From: Verrucomicrobia bacterium UBA1183 | GTDB lineage: Bacteria > Verrucomicrobiota > Verrucomicrobiia > Opitutales > UBA9783 | Length of the DNA: 53,650 nt | Assembly: GCA_002309885.1 (NCBI GenBank) | Contig: DBYP01000015.1 | Location: forward strand, 1-53,650 | Direction of reading: 5' to 3' | In this document: piece by piece, positions 24,511 to 32,924 of the stretch | Position numbering within the stretch: the stretch's first letter is position 1 | How the letters are laid out: each line of letters opens with the position of its first letter | Program-made: the position numbers and the translations under genes | Notes under the pieces: model-generated | Database searches by the model: none | Told to the model about the DNA's origin: nothing | What the model saw: the letters and a program-made list of their open reading frames with translations, nothing else

Positions 24511-25254
24511 TTACATTACCATTCCGCCATCGACTTTCAAAACCTGCCCAGTGATATAGCTTGATGCTTCGGAAGCTAGGAATGTAGCGACATTAGCGAC
24601 ATCTTCAGCTTCTCCGAAACGTTTTAAAGGAATAATTTTTTTAGCTTGCTCTACAACATTTTCCGGTAATGCCTGCGTCATATTGGTGGCTATAAAACCA
24701 GGTGCAATCGCATTTACCGTAATCGATCGACAAGCTAACTCTTTCGCCAAGGTTTTCGTGAAACCGATGAGTCCTGCTTTAGCCGCAGAATAATTGGCTT
24801 GCCCTGCATTGCCCATAATACCCGATACAGACGCCATATTGATAATGCGTCCCCATCGTTTCATGGTCATGGGACGAACAAATTGTTTGCACAGGTAAAA
24901 AGCGCTGAAAAGGTTTGTCATTAAAACCTGCTCCCAATCCTCATCATCCATACGCACGAACAATTTATCGCGTGTAATACCGGCGTTATTGACCAAAATA
25001 TCGACACACGTATATTTTTTCAAAATCTCTCCGGAAACGGAAGCGATAGAAGCTTTGTCGGCAACATCCATAGGAAAAGCTTCTGCCTTTCCACCCTTAT
25101 TTATAATATCTTGTGCAACCTGTTGGCAATTTGCTGGTGTTTTGCTAACACACAGTACGGTTGCTCCTTCAGAAGCAAATTGTTCTGCAATGGCGCGACC
25201 GATGCCACGACCAGCACCCGAAATCAGCGCAATTCGATGGTCTAACTTTCCCAT
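24511..25254 (-). CDS. fabG: 3-oxoacyl-ACP reductase
   Basis: A 247-residue short-chain dehydrogenase reducing beta-ketoacyl-ACP with NADPH. Visible are the cofactor loop SGAGRGIGRAIAEQ, DVADKAS, NNAGITRDKLFVRM (highly typical of FabG), the catalytic Ser in NMASVSGIMGNAGQ, YSAAKAG with Tyr and Lys, and the C-terminal SYITGQVLKVDGGMVM. I start at the ATG at 25254; a GTG four codons upstream is less likely. It heads the fabG-acpP-fabF unit and is transcribed divergently from the AsmA-like gene across a 118-bp AT-rich spacer that must hold both promoters. Confidence 0.96.
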   Translation of the reverse strand: MGKLDHRIALISGAGRGIGRAIAEQFASEGATVLCVSKTPANCQQVAQDIINKGGKAEAFPMDVADKASIASVSGEILKKYTCVDILVNNAGITRDKLFVRMDDEDWEQVLMTNLFSAFYLCKQFVRPMTMKRWGRIINMASVSGIMGNAGQANYSAAKAGLIGFTKTLAKELACRSITVNAIAPGFIATNMTQALPENVVEQAKKIIPLKRFGEAEDVANVATFLASEASSYITGQVLKVDGGMVM

Positions 25255-25372
25255 AAGTGGGTACACTATCTAACATTTTTACGAAAAAAACAAGCTTGAA
25301 GTGCTTTTTTTGTAAAATTTATTTGCGAAAGCTCCTAGTTGTTTCATAATGGGTAAAGACTTGCACTAGTTT

Positions 25373-28300
25373 ATGAAAAGATTCATTAAGTATTTTTTAA
25401 CGATTTTTGGTATTACCCTCCTCACTTTTGTAGCACTTCTTCATTGGTCGAAATTCCAGAAGGCATGCTTGCTTGGCGTCTTGCGTTGTAATTATAAAGA
25501 TATTACTATAGAAAACTTTCACGGAGGCACCACCAAAATTTCTTGGGATAAAATCTTATGTAAAAAAGAGAAAGTGGCTTTGACGATAAGCCATTTTGAA
25601 TTAAAATGGCATCCATGGTGCTTGCTATTCAGCAGAACATTGAGCATAGAGACTTTGAATGGAGATATAGCTTACGTAGGTACCCCTTTTAGCCTAAAGT
25701 CATCCCATCTGGAGCAGGCAGGCTGGTTTTCAAGTGGCAATGGCACAAAAACGTATAGTATTTTAAAAAGTTTGCAGAGCCCTATAAAACTGGATGTTGC
25801 ATCGGTTGGTTTAAATTTAGCATTTGAAACGAAAGGCATCCATTTGAAAGAGGGACATCTAAGCTTGCAAGACTTACATCCGGGACAAACAGGGACTTTT
25901 CGCTATAGCGGGAAGATAACACTTCCTCAACAGATAAATATCGCAACGCACGGAGAGTTTTTGTTACAAGCGAGCAAAAAAGGTGCTTGGGAAAAAATAC
26001 GTTGCTCAGGAGAGATCAGGACATCACGCAAAAGGACACATTATCCGCGGCTAAATTTCAATGGTATTATTGATGGAACCGCATCAACCACCAAAGAAGA
26101 GATAAAAGCAGAAATCCACTGTGGCCAAGCCAATGATTTCTTGCTTACAGGTGAGTGTGTAAAAGATTCGGATAGAGTTTACGATTTCAAGTGGCAGGGC
26201 TTTTTTGATCACAGCATGCTTAAATTCTTGAATGTATCCTCACGACCCATCTTATCGATTCTAACGGAAGGTAATTGCGTTTTCAATCGGAAGCATCAGG
26301 TTTGGAGCACCCATACCAATTTAAGCGCTTGGGGGAAGCATTTTGAGTCTGTACATCCTTCTTTAAAATCGCTGCCGTGCTTAAGTTTTAAAGCGCAATT
26401 AGATGCGGATATCGGCACCAAGGAATTAGATTTGAAACAATATAAATTTGTTTTAAAAGAAAAGGGTGCATCACGCCTGTTCTTAGATGTAACCTCTTTG
26501 CATCCTTTGACCTATATTTATAAAGGCAATAAATTTGGATTGCCTTCGAAAGAAGATTCTCAAATTTTCGAAATTAATTTTTACGAAATGCCGTTCGAAG
26601 TTTTCAATCCTTACCTGAAACAATACGGATTTCAAATCGCTGGGAATTTGCAATCAGGTAACGTAAATGTAGGTTGGAATGCCGAAGAAAAGCGCTGGAC
26701 AATCGCTACGTTTCAACCGATATGCGCACAAATTCGTCAACTGAAAAAAGACGAGGCGGTATGTATCAAAGATGTTACGCTTCGTTTAAGCGAAAAATGC
26801 GCATTAAATCAGGATTTCGAAAAGATAAATTACGACATGAATTGGAGTGCCAGCGACGCTAAGCATGTTTCGTTCTTCAAATTTTCCCCTAAAGGCTACA
26901 TCGATTTCAAAGATAAGGCTATTTCGGGAGAGGGTGTATTTTCTCTAGACAACAGCTGGGCAAAGGATTTGTTAGTACTGGAACCTTTAGGTGTAAAACT
27001 GGATCCCAATTTGTTAGCAAAGTTAAACTATAATTTTGATTATAAAAAAGAAAATTTGTTGGTAAATCAGCTGAAGTTTTCGTTGACTTCGAGTGCCGAC
27101 AAGACGGTTGTTATGGAATTAAATACAGAACAACCCTTGTGTTTCTCAGAGGCATGTTGGAAGAAAACTCAAAAGGGTAATATCGCTTCTTTTGTGGCTC
27201 AAAATTATCCCTTGGATTTCATACAGTATGTCCCTTATGCATTATCCGGAGTATGTAATGGTCAGTTTTCCCTTAAAAAGGCCGATAATAAGCTACAATG
27301 CAATTCAGAAGTTCCGTTAAGCATTTCCAACTTCAAATGGCGTGCGGGTGGTGAAGAACGGCTGTCGCTGAATCGTATTTTGTTGGATTTTAAGGGAAAT
27401 TGCGATGAACACTTCAACTGGTCCGTTAATTTGGCCAAAGCGAATATCGTTTCGGATGATGAAAATCAGCCTCTGTTGTCCGGCAATTGCGCCCTACAAG
27501 GCGTTAAATCAAAGATAGAAGCAAACCAAGGACAAATCGTATTTAATGTAGATAAACTATGCGCACAACCGCTGATGCTTAAATATCCGGGGTTTGTGGG
27601 TGAATTCAACAGCCATTGGATTTTCAATGAAAAGCAAGCGGAAGCCAATGGTCGGCTACGTTGCCAATCGCTAGGATCGAATTTTACGCTAGAAGCCAAA
27701 TCCTCTTACAAACAAGCGGAAAAACCGTTGGTAAAGACTTCGGTTGAGCTACAGTCCCGCACGCATTCGAGCGATATTTATGCTGATACAACTTGGGATA
27801 AAAATGGCACCATTGATTGCCAAGTGAATAGCGAACATCTATTTATTGGCGATCTGCTTCAGTGTTATGAGGAATTGAAGCTGCTAGGCAGTGAACTTAT
27901 CAATCAAAAATCAACGAAAAATGATGGACTGAAAACCAGCGAAATTGCTGCAATTAAACAATCATCAAATTCAGCGGTTAAAGCTGAAAAAGTAGAGAAA
28001 AAATCTCAAAAAGAACTTCCGATCCAGGGTTCGGTACATCTGAATTTCAAATCGATCCATACTGACATACCGTTCTTAGAGAATTTAAGCGGCACCATCG
28101 CTGTTAAGAAAGATGCTGTCCGCGTTGAAGATTTGAAGGGCACGTTGTGTTCGGGGAACATTGCATTAAAGTCAGATTACAGCACTAAAAACGATCATTT
28201 GGAAATCTCTGCGAATGGCGCCGACATCGATGTAAATTGGCTATCGAAGGTTCCTAGAGGTATCGGCTATCCTTTGGATAAATATGGGCAATTTTCGGGC

Positions 28301-28912
28301 AAATTGGCCATGAAGATGAATCTTTCTGGCGATCTTGGCAAGCCTTACTCTTGGTATGGTTCTTGCGATATGAGTTGCAAGGATGGTTATTATAAGATCT
28401 TTAATTCATCCAATAAAGCTGGCCAGGCCATCGGCGGAATTGCTTCTACATTGGGATTGCTGTTGAGCGCGAACGTTTCCGGAATGGGGGCAGTTGGATT
28501 CCTAACTTCTTATATCCAAGGGATTCCGATTAACGAAATTACTTGCTCATGCTCGCGAGATATTACAGAGGAAATCGTTTGTAACGGTCGAGCAGTCAAC
28601 CATGATTTAGCGATTTCTTTGGAGGGACATATCGGCATGAAACCCGATTTGGAATATGCGCAACAGCCTTTGTCATGTTCCTTAAAATTTAGTGCGCCTT
28701 CCGATAGCCCGTTTGCAAATTATTTTTCATTCGATTCAACACAAAAAGATAAAAACGGGTATGGAATCGGTCCCAATTGCAAGATTGGCGGAACGTTGGG
28801 TAAACCGGACTACACCGCGTTGGTAGATTTGGTAACATCTGCGCGCAATGCAAAACCGGAATCTCAAGAAAAAGCCTCTCCGGTGCAGCAATTATTAAAA
28901 ACGTTATTTTGA
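25373..28912 (+). CDS. Large AsmA-like membrane-anchored protein
   Basis: A 1179-residue protein with an N-terminal membrane anchor (about 7-24) followed by a very long, strand-rich periplasmic region. The pattern of repeated beta strands and the late block GSVHLNFKSIHTDIPFLENL...GTIAVKKDAVRVEDLKGTLCSG, then GKLAMKMNLSGDLGKP, match the C-terminal AsmA-like region. AsmA/YhdP/TamB-type proteins form hydrophobic grooves thought to move lipids to the outer membrane; a role here in envelope lipid transport is inference. There is no TamB DUF490 signature I can identify. A lysine-rich low-complexity stretch (about 860-885) breaks the structure. It is the first gene after fabG in divergent orientation and converges with the next gene with a nine-base overlap. 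Confidence 0.75.
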   Translation: MKRFIKYFLTIFGITLLTFVALLHWSKFQKACLLGVLRCNYKDITIENFHGGTTKISWDKILCKKEKVALTISHFELKWHPWCLLFSRTLSIETLNGDIAYVGTPFSLKSSHLEQAGWFSSGNGTKTYSILKSLQSPIKLDVASVGLNLAFETKGIHLKEGHLSLQDLHPGQTGTFRYSGKITLPQQINIATHGEFLLQASKKGAWEKIRCSGEIRTSRKRTHYPRLNFNGIIDGTASTTKEEIKAEIHCGQANDFLLTGECVKDSDRVYDFKWQGFFDHSMLKFLNVSSRPILSILTEGNCVFNRKHQVWSTHTNLSAWGKHFESVHPSLKSLPCLSFKAQLDADIGTKELDLKQYKFVLKEKGASRLFLDVTSLHPLTYIYKGNKFGLPSKEDSQIFEINFYEMPFEVFNPYLKQYGFQIAGNLQSGNVNVGWNAEEKRWTIATFQPICAQIRQLKKDEAVCIKDVTLRLSEKCALNQDFEKINYDMNWSASDAKHVSFFKFSPKGYIDFKDKAISGEGVFSLDNSWAKDLLVLEPLGVKLDPNLLAKLNYNFDYKKENLLVNQLKFSLTSSADKTVVMELNTEQPLCFSEACWKKTQKGNIASFVAQNYPLDFIQYVPYALSGVCNGQFSLKKADNKLQCNSEVPLSISNFKWRAGGEERLSLNRILLDFKGNCDEHFNWSVNLAKANIVSDDENQPLLSGNCALQGVKSKIEANQGQIVFNVDKLCAQPLMLKYPGFVGEFNSHWIFNEKQAEANGRLRCQSLGSNFTLEAKSSYKQAEKPLVKTSVELQSRTHSSDIYADTTWDKNGTIDCQVNSEHLFIGDLLQCYEELKLLGSELINQKSTKNDGLKTSEIAAIKQSSNSAVKAEKVEKKSQKELPIQGSVHLNFKSIHTDIPFLENLSGTIAVKKDAVRVEDLKGTLCSGNIALKSDYSTKNDHLEISANGADIDVNWLSKVPRGIGYPLDKYGQFSGKLAMKMNLSGDLGKPYSWYGSCDMSCKDGYYKIFNSSNKAGQAIGGIASTLGLLLSANVSGMGAVGFLTSYIQGIPINEITCSCSRDITEEIVCNGRAVNHDLAISLEGHIGMKPDLEYAQQPLSCSLKFSAPSDSPFANYFSFDSTQKDKNGYGIGPNCKIGGTLGKPDYTALVDLVTSARNAKPESQEKASPVQQLLKTLF

Positions 28913-29443
28913 TAATTTTGTGGAAAACACATAAAGCATAGGCTCTTGAGCCTTCGTGATTTCCCAAACGTGTAAATTGGAGCCTTTTTGCGAAACAAAG
29001 AGCTCTCTATTGTCTGTTTTATAGCAATTTTTTGTATCCGAAAAGGGAAACTGTATCCCTGTCTTTCCCTCTAATAACACACAATTAAATTTATTCGGAA
29101 TATAAGAAGTTTCACCCGACTTCAGAACCCGCAATTCGTTGGTCAACATATCTTCGATAACTACCTGCTGGCCGCCTAGAAGAACTTGCTTTAAAATGAA
29201 CTGCTGCTGAGCAATTTCATTAGGTTGTAGATAAACCATTTCCCCATCGACCACAAAGAGGTAGCGATAGAGTTTAGAGGATTCCACGAAGCCGTGATAT
29301 TGCACACGAAACGGAACAGGGGCCCATTTCAAAAGAACCCAATCTTGTTGCTCATTAACTGGAAGTGGGCGAAATAAGTCATGTGCTTTTGTGTAAGATA
29401 CAGATAAGTAGATTGTAATTAATAAAATCCTCAAAACTTTCAT
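28904..29443 (-). CDS. Secreted protein of unknown function, beta-rich
   Basis: A 179-residue protein with a clear signal peptide (MKVLRILLITIYLSVSYTKA, cleavage likely before HDLF). The mature part is strand-rich (WVLLKWAPVPFRVQYHGF, LYRYLFVVDGEMVYLQ, VVIEDMLTNELRVLKSG) with two Cys (in FNCVLL and KNCY) that could pair in the periplasm. I start at the ATG at 29443, which has GGAGGT eight bases upstream; that ribosome site lies in the end of the upstream ATPase gene. I recognise no family. Linked to a GspE/PilT-like ATPase, it could be a pilus or secretion accessory protein, but that rests on position only. Confidence 0.7.
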   Translation of the reverse strand: MKVLRILLITIYLSVSYTKAHDLFRPLPVNEQQDWVLLKWAPVPFRVQYHGFVESSKLYRYLFVVDGEMVYLQPNEIAQQQFILKQVLLGGQQVVIEDMLTNELRVLKSGETSYIPNKFNCVLLEGKTGIQFPFSDTKNCYKTDNRELFVSQKGSNLHVWEITKAQEPMLYVFSTKLSK

Positions 29444-30585
29444 AAATGACACCTCCATTCAAAACGTGGCGTATTTTCTGATGGGCACCAATATTGATGA
29501 ATTTGCAGTTTTACGTTATCTTTAAACACGTTGAAATCGATTCCTAACTCGTTACAACGCAGAGGAACGGTGTCTAAAAGTTCTGCGTGGAGCGTTGTTA
29601 TAACCAGATATCCCGACAAAGAAGCATAAAATGCGGCTTTTGCGGTTTCTGCATCACGAATTTCTCCCAGAAGAATAACGTTGGGATCTTGGCGCAAAAC
29701 AGCTTTCAGCGCGTTGTCGAAGGTATATCCGAGATGTGGACGGATCTCTGTTTGAATCATATCTTCTTGTTCAGCTTCTATAGGATCTTCGATGGAAATA
29801 ATTTTTCGATGATTTTTACGTAATAACTTCGCTAAAGCATAAGCGGTCGTTGTTTTCCCGCTTCCGGTTGGCCCCGATATGAGTACCATACCAGAAAGAT
29901 TCGCTTGTTCGCAATAATTTTGCAAGAAATGCTGTAGCTCATTAGGTAGGTGCAATTTACTATAATCGAATGGAAATAAATCCTCGCTCAATAGCCGCAA
30001 TACAAGACTTTGTGAAACAGGACTGGCCACAAATGATAGTCGACAGAACAACTGCTTTCCATGGAATTTATACCGGAAATGACCTTCGTAAGGCCTGAGG
30101 CTGTCGTTGATTGTTTGCCCAGCCAAAACAAGTAAGCTTTTCAGCAAATGTCCATACTTATCCTGCTCAAAATTTTGATAGAATTTCAGCTGACGCTTAT
30201 GGCGAAAACAAATGGCGGTTCCGGTATTGCTTTTCGTCAAAAAAATGTCTGAAGCACCTAACGTAAAAGCTTTCTGCAATAGCTCTTCGATCAATGGGTT
30301 GCTGAATTTATTTTGCAGAAAAGATAAATCTTTTGTGTTATGGGCTAATGCCCAATGCGCATCTGTTGCTGCTTGCAAACGTTCCAGGCATACGGTAGGA
30401 AGCGCAACCGCATTTATTAAAACATAAGAGGAGGGCCCAACTTCAACGTACTTAAGTTTATACTTGGATAAAACGTTGAAAGCAGTTCGAGGATCGTTGG
30501 ATTTAAGATTTGTGAGGGCACGAACCCGAATGCGATTTACCGCATCCGCATGCACATGACGAATCATGTTTAAAATCCGTTTCAT
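29440..30585 (-). CDS. GspE/PilT-like secretion or pilus ATPase
   Basis: A 381-residue type II secretion/type IV pilus family ATPase. Visible are Walker A GPTGSGKTTTAYAL, the Asp box IISIEDPIE, Walker B NVILLGEIRDAETAKAA and the His box VITTLHAE. Before these is the N2-like domain (GASDIFLTKSNTGTAICFRHKRQL). It lacks the long N1 domain of GspE/PilB and ends soon after QIHQYWCP, with no C-terminal zinc module, so it is nearer PilT in size. No pilin, prepilin peptidase or inner-membrane platform gene is adjacent. The start at 30585 overlaps the FmdB gene by 83 bp; an ATG at 30567 is the alternative. Either direction of pilus movement is possible. Confidence 0.82.
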   Translation of the reverse strand: MKRILNMIRHVHADAVNRIRVRALTNLKSNDPRTAFNVLSKYKLKYVEVGPSSYVLINAVALPTVCLERLQAATDAHWALAHNTKDLSFLQNKFSNPLIEELLQKAFTLGASDIFLTKSNTGTAICFRHKRQLKFYQNFEQDKYGHLLKSLLVLAGQTINDSLRPYEGHFRYKFHGKQLFCRLSFVASPVSQSLVLRLLSEDLFPFDYSKLHLPNELQHFLQNYCEQANLSGMVLISGPTGSGKTTTAYALAKLLRKNHRKIISIEDPIEAEQEDMIQTEIRPHLGYTFDNALKAVLRQDPNVILLGEIRDAETAKAAFYASLSGYLVITTLHAELLDTVPLRCNELGIDFNVFKDNVKLQIHQYWCPSENTPRFEWRCHL

Positions 30586-30748
30586 AAAAACCGTGTCCTT
30601 TAAATATAATTCCGGAACCCTCGCCGATCATCCGCTGCAATGCCGGTTCTTTACAATTAGGGCAAATGGTCCGCGCGGGCTCACTCATCGAATGGAAAAT
30701 TTCGAAGGATTGTCCGCATTTACTACATTTGTAATCATAAGTTGGCAT
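30503..30748 (-). CDS. FmdB-family zinc-ribbon protein
   Basis: An 81-residue protein beginning MPTYDYKCSKCGQSFEIFHSM, the hallmark of FmdB-type regulatory zinc ribbons, with a second CxxC in ICPNCKEPALQRMIG. The Cys-rich tail (SSCACGCGKSHSG) is also common in the family. The exact role is poorly known; some members affect transcription of amidase operons and many sit next to unrelated genes. I start at MPTYDY (30748), with three extra codons possible upstream. Its 3' end overlaps the ATPase gene by 83 bp in another frame, unusually long for two conserved genes. Confidence 0.85.
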   Translation of the reverse strand: MPTYDYKCSKCGQSFEIFHSMSEPARTICPNCKEPALQRMIGEGSGIIFKGHGFYETDFKHDSSCACGCGKSHSGSCPHKS

Positions 30749-30876
30749 ATTCACCATCTACAGCACCGAATAGCTCTTTTTGCAAGATAAAAGATGAATA
30801 AATTTGCCGAAAGAAAGGTCTAAAATGTAGCATAAAGGGGAGAATTGGTATAAAATATGCTTCTCTTGGAAGTGTT

Positions 30877-31083
30877 ATGAGCATAGATACAGGAAGAATC
30901 GATGGAGTAAGTCAACCGACTGCGGTCAACGAAAACGATGCGTTTTCAGGTATTTCGGTTGATAATAAAAGCGCTATAGATATAAATAATTTGCATGCAG
31001 GTAAATCCCTTTCTGCAAAAGCAATAGGAAGACGTGTTGTTTCTGCCTCCCCCGATGCAGTACAATCGAAAGGCCAAAACTGA
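30877..31083 (+). CDS. Small protein of unknown function upstream of the WASP-like gene
   Basis: A 68-residue, Ser/Asn/Asp-rich soluble protein (MSIDTGRIDGVSQPTAVNEN...) with no membrane segment and no family I recognise. The amino-acid make-up (polar, disordered N-terminus) resembles early residues of type III secreted proteins, but this is a weak criterion. TATAAAA at about 30850 is a plausible -10. It is followed by a 75-bp gap and the proline-rich WASP-like protein on the same strand. The downstream gene has its own promoter-like sequence, so co-transcription is uncertain. It may be a partner, a chaperone or a decayed duplicate. Confidence 0.5.
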   Translation: MSIDTGRIDGVSQPTAVNENDAFSGISVDNKSAIDINNLHAGKSLSAKAIGRRVVSASPDAVQSKGQN

Positions 31084-31140
31084 AATTCAAGAGAAAAACA
31101 CGTATTTTTGTAATTAATACTGAAATTTTTGTAAAAAATA

Positions 31141-31150
31141 CCGTTATTAT
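31141..31150 (+). promoter_or_regulatory. Promoter-like motif CCGTTATTAT before the WASP-like gene
   Basis: CCGTTATTAT ends eight bases before the ATG at 31159, after a TTTTTGTAAAAAAT stretch. The same decamer with the same eight-base distance precedes fbaB (32907-32916), and a variant (CTGTTATTTAT) precedes tRNA-fMet. If GTTATTAT is the -10, transcripts would begin at or next to the start codon. Confidence 0.45.
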
Positions 31151-31158
31151 TATATAGT

Positions 31159-32787
31159 ATGAAAATTAATACACCTTCTTTGCAGCAGCCCCCGGAGCAA
31201 CCTAACCTACCTGATGAAGTACATCAGACCGAAAAAGCTTCCTTCTTTGGGAAAATCGGAAGATTTTTTCAGAGATTATTTTCGCCGGTAACAAACTTAT
31301 TCAAGAATTTATTTGATAAAAAATCCATGTCGGATAGAACAAATACTTCCGATAGAAATGTACAAGCGTCACCAGATTCTACTCCAACGGACTTAAACTC
31401 AACTCCCCCCGTTGTTTACGAAAAAACAACTCCAGAGGATGAAACAAAACCTCAAGTACCTGTCGCTACTCCCCAAAAAGAAACCATCACAACTCCGGAG
31501 GTCGAAACAACACGCGTAAGTTATGAGACAGCCGAGACATCCCAGGTACAGGAGACACCTCAGAAGCAAGAACCTGCCGTTGAAGCAGAAAAAGTTGCTG
31601 AAGAACCTGTCCGCGTTACCCTTGCTCCAGAACCAACCACGCCCCCGACGGTTGCGACAGAAGAAGAAATCCCTGTTAATGCCAATCCAACGCCACAGGT
31701 AGAAAGTTCCATAATTCCGCAAACTGCTGCGTCCCAAGTTTCGCAGGAATCTGTACCTGAAGCAAAGGAGGCTACTTCTAAGCCAGAATCTCTTCAGCTG
31801 CATGAGGAAGAAGAAACACCTTCCTCTAGTGCACAGAATCTCGGTGAGACGTCTCACGCACCTACGACATCCGAACCTGCAGTGGCAATACCAGCTAGCG
31901 AGACCATTTCTGTAGAGGTTCCTGTTGCACAACAAACACCCACGCCGCCACCGGCTCCAGTTGCTTCGAAAGAGGCTCCCGCAGATTCAGTCAGCGTAAA
32001 GCCCGAACCAACCTCGCAAGCGCCTGAAGCTCCATTGGCTCCGCAACCAGAAGTTTCCAGTGCCCCTGTAGCCCCCGTTGCTCCACCAGCACCGCCGCCA
32101 CCATCGGCTCCAAGTACTCCTGTAGGGCAAAGTGAAAAACCTAGCGATATAAGTGAGGTGCATCTCAAAAAAACACCACCGCCTTCTCCTAAACCGTTAG
32201 ATCAACAAAGTGAACTAATGGCGGCAATCAGACAAGGGACAAACCTTGACCCAGTACAGGACAGAAAAGATGCTGAAAAACCAAAAAATGAGGAATCTGC
32301 TGGCGATGACTTTCGCGGTAAATTAAACAATGTATTAAATATGAGACGGGGAGCAGTGGCAGACGATACTGACGATGACGGCGATGATAACGATGATTGG
32401 CTTAACGATGGTAAACCTTCTTCTCCTCAAACAACAAGCAATCCAGCAACGCCTGCAGATACCTCACTTGAACCTATTGTGGATCGCTCTAATAGCGTAC
32501 CGTTACCCTCGTCACCTTCTCCGGCAATTCCACGCTCTAATAGCGCACCAGTTGCTGAGGAAGCCCCTGTTGTAGGTAGTAAAAAACCTGCCCCAGATTT
32601 TGGTAATTTGATGAGGAATGTCAGAGAATTCGACAAGGGTAATCTTAAATCAGCGCGAGACAGGGTACTTGCTGATAAGGCCCCAACCCCTAAAGAGCAA
32701 GGCCAAGATGTAGTAGATATTCTTAGTAAACGGATACCAGTGACTCAGGAAGAAACTCAAGAAGATAGTGAAGAATGGAACGATTAA
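31159..32787 (+). CDS. Proline-rich protein with two WASP-like WH2-C-A (actin/Arp2/3-binding) modules
   Basis: A 542-residue protein. The N-terminus has an amphipathic stretch (about 28-55, FFGKIGRFFQRLF...NLFKNLF). Residues 60-345 are Pro/Glu/Thr/Ser-rich and disordered, with polyproline at 309-316. Then comes a WH2-like motif SELMAAIRQGTNLDPV (351-366; consensus LLxxIRxGxxLKxV), a connector-like helix GKLNNVLNMRRGAV (387-400) and an acidic run closing in Trp (DDTDDDGDDNDDW, 402-414). This is the order W-C-A of N-WASP and rickettsial RickA. A second set follows: a beta-thymosin/WH2-like VREFDKGNLKSA (488-499), connector-like VVDILSKR (518-525) and a final EETQEDSEEWND (531-542). No signal peptide is seen; type III export is plausible given a CesT-like gene at 6617. 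Host-actin nucleation is inference from motifs. Low-complexity mimicry by chance is the main alternative. Confidence 0.7.
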   Translation: MKINTPSLQQPPEQPNLPDEVHQTEKASFFGKIGRFFQRLFSPVTNLFKNLFDKKSMSDRTNTSDRNVQASPDSTPTDLNSTPPVVYEKTTPEDETKPQVPVATPQKETITTPEVETTRVSYETAETSQVQETPQKQEPAVEAEKVAEEPVRVTLAPEPTTPPTVATEEEIPVNANPTPQVESSIIPQTAASQVSQESVPEAKEATSKPESLQLHEEEETPSSSAQNLGETSHAPTTSEPAVAIPASETISVEVPVAQQTPTPPPAPVASKEAPADSVSVKPEPTSQAPEAPLAPQPEVSSAPVAPVAPPAPPPPSAPSTPVGQSEKPSDISEVHLKKTPPPSPKPLDQQSELMAAIRQGTNLDPVQDRKDAEKPKNEESAGDDFRGKLNNVLNMRRGAVADDTDDDGDDNDDWLNDGKPSSPQTTSNPATPADTSLEPIVDRSNSVPLPSSPSPAIPRSNSAPVAEEAPVVGSKKPAPDFGNLMRNVREFDKGNLKSARDRVLADKAPTPKEQGQDVVDILSKRIPVTQEETQEDSEEWND

Positions 32788-32811
32788 CAGGTTCACTAGA
32801 GCTTCGGTTAA

Positions 32812-32846
32812 CAGGCAAGAAGTACATCCCTTGCCTGTACTTTTTT
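32812..32846 (+). terminator. Rho-independent terminator after the WASP-like gene
   Basis: CAGGCAAG (32812-32819) pairs with CTTGCCTG (32830-32837), an eight-pair stem with a ten-base loop, followed by TAC and six T. It lies 25 bases after the stop and separates this gene from fbaB, so each has its own transcript. Confidence 0.8.
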
Positions 32847-32906
32847 ATGGAGTTTCTACAAAAATAAAAAAATTTGTAAAAAAAACTACAGACTTTTCAG
32901 AAAAAT

Positions 32907-32916
32907 CCGTTATTAT
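32907..32916 (+). promoter_or_regulatory. Promoter-like motif CCGTTATTAT before fbaB
   Basis: The decamer CCGTTATTAT ends eight bases before the fbaB ATG, just as it does before the gene at 31159, and is preceded by CAGAAAAAT. No Shine-Dalgarno fits in the remaining space, so the message may have a very short leader or none. Confidence 0.45.
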
Positions 32917-32924
32917 ATTAAGAT

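Noticed and set aside
31399..31935. 178-residue minus-strand frame opposite the proline-rich gene
   Set aside because: Arg/Cys/Phe-rich translation is the complement of a Pro/Glu/Thr-rich coding strand; no ribosome site or family pattern.
31854..32168. 104-residue Gly/Ala-rich minus-strand frame
   Set aside because: Glycine and alanine arise from the complement of proline and serine codons; a shadow of the 31159 gene.
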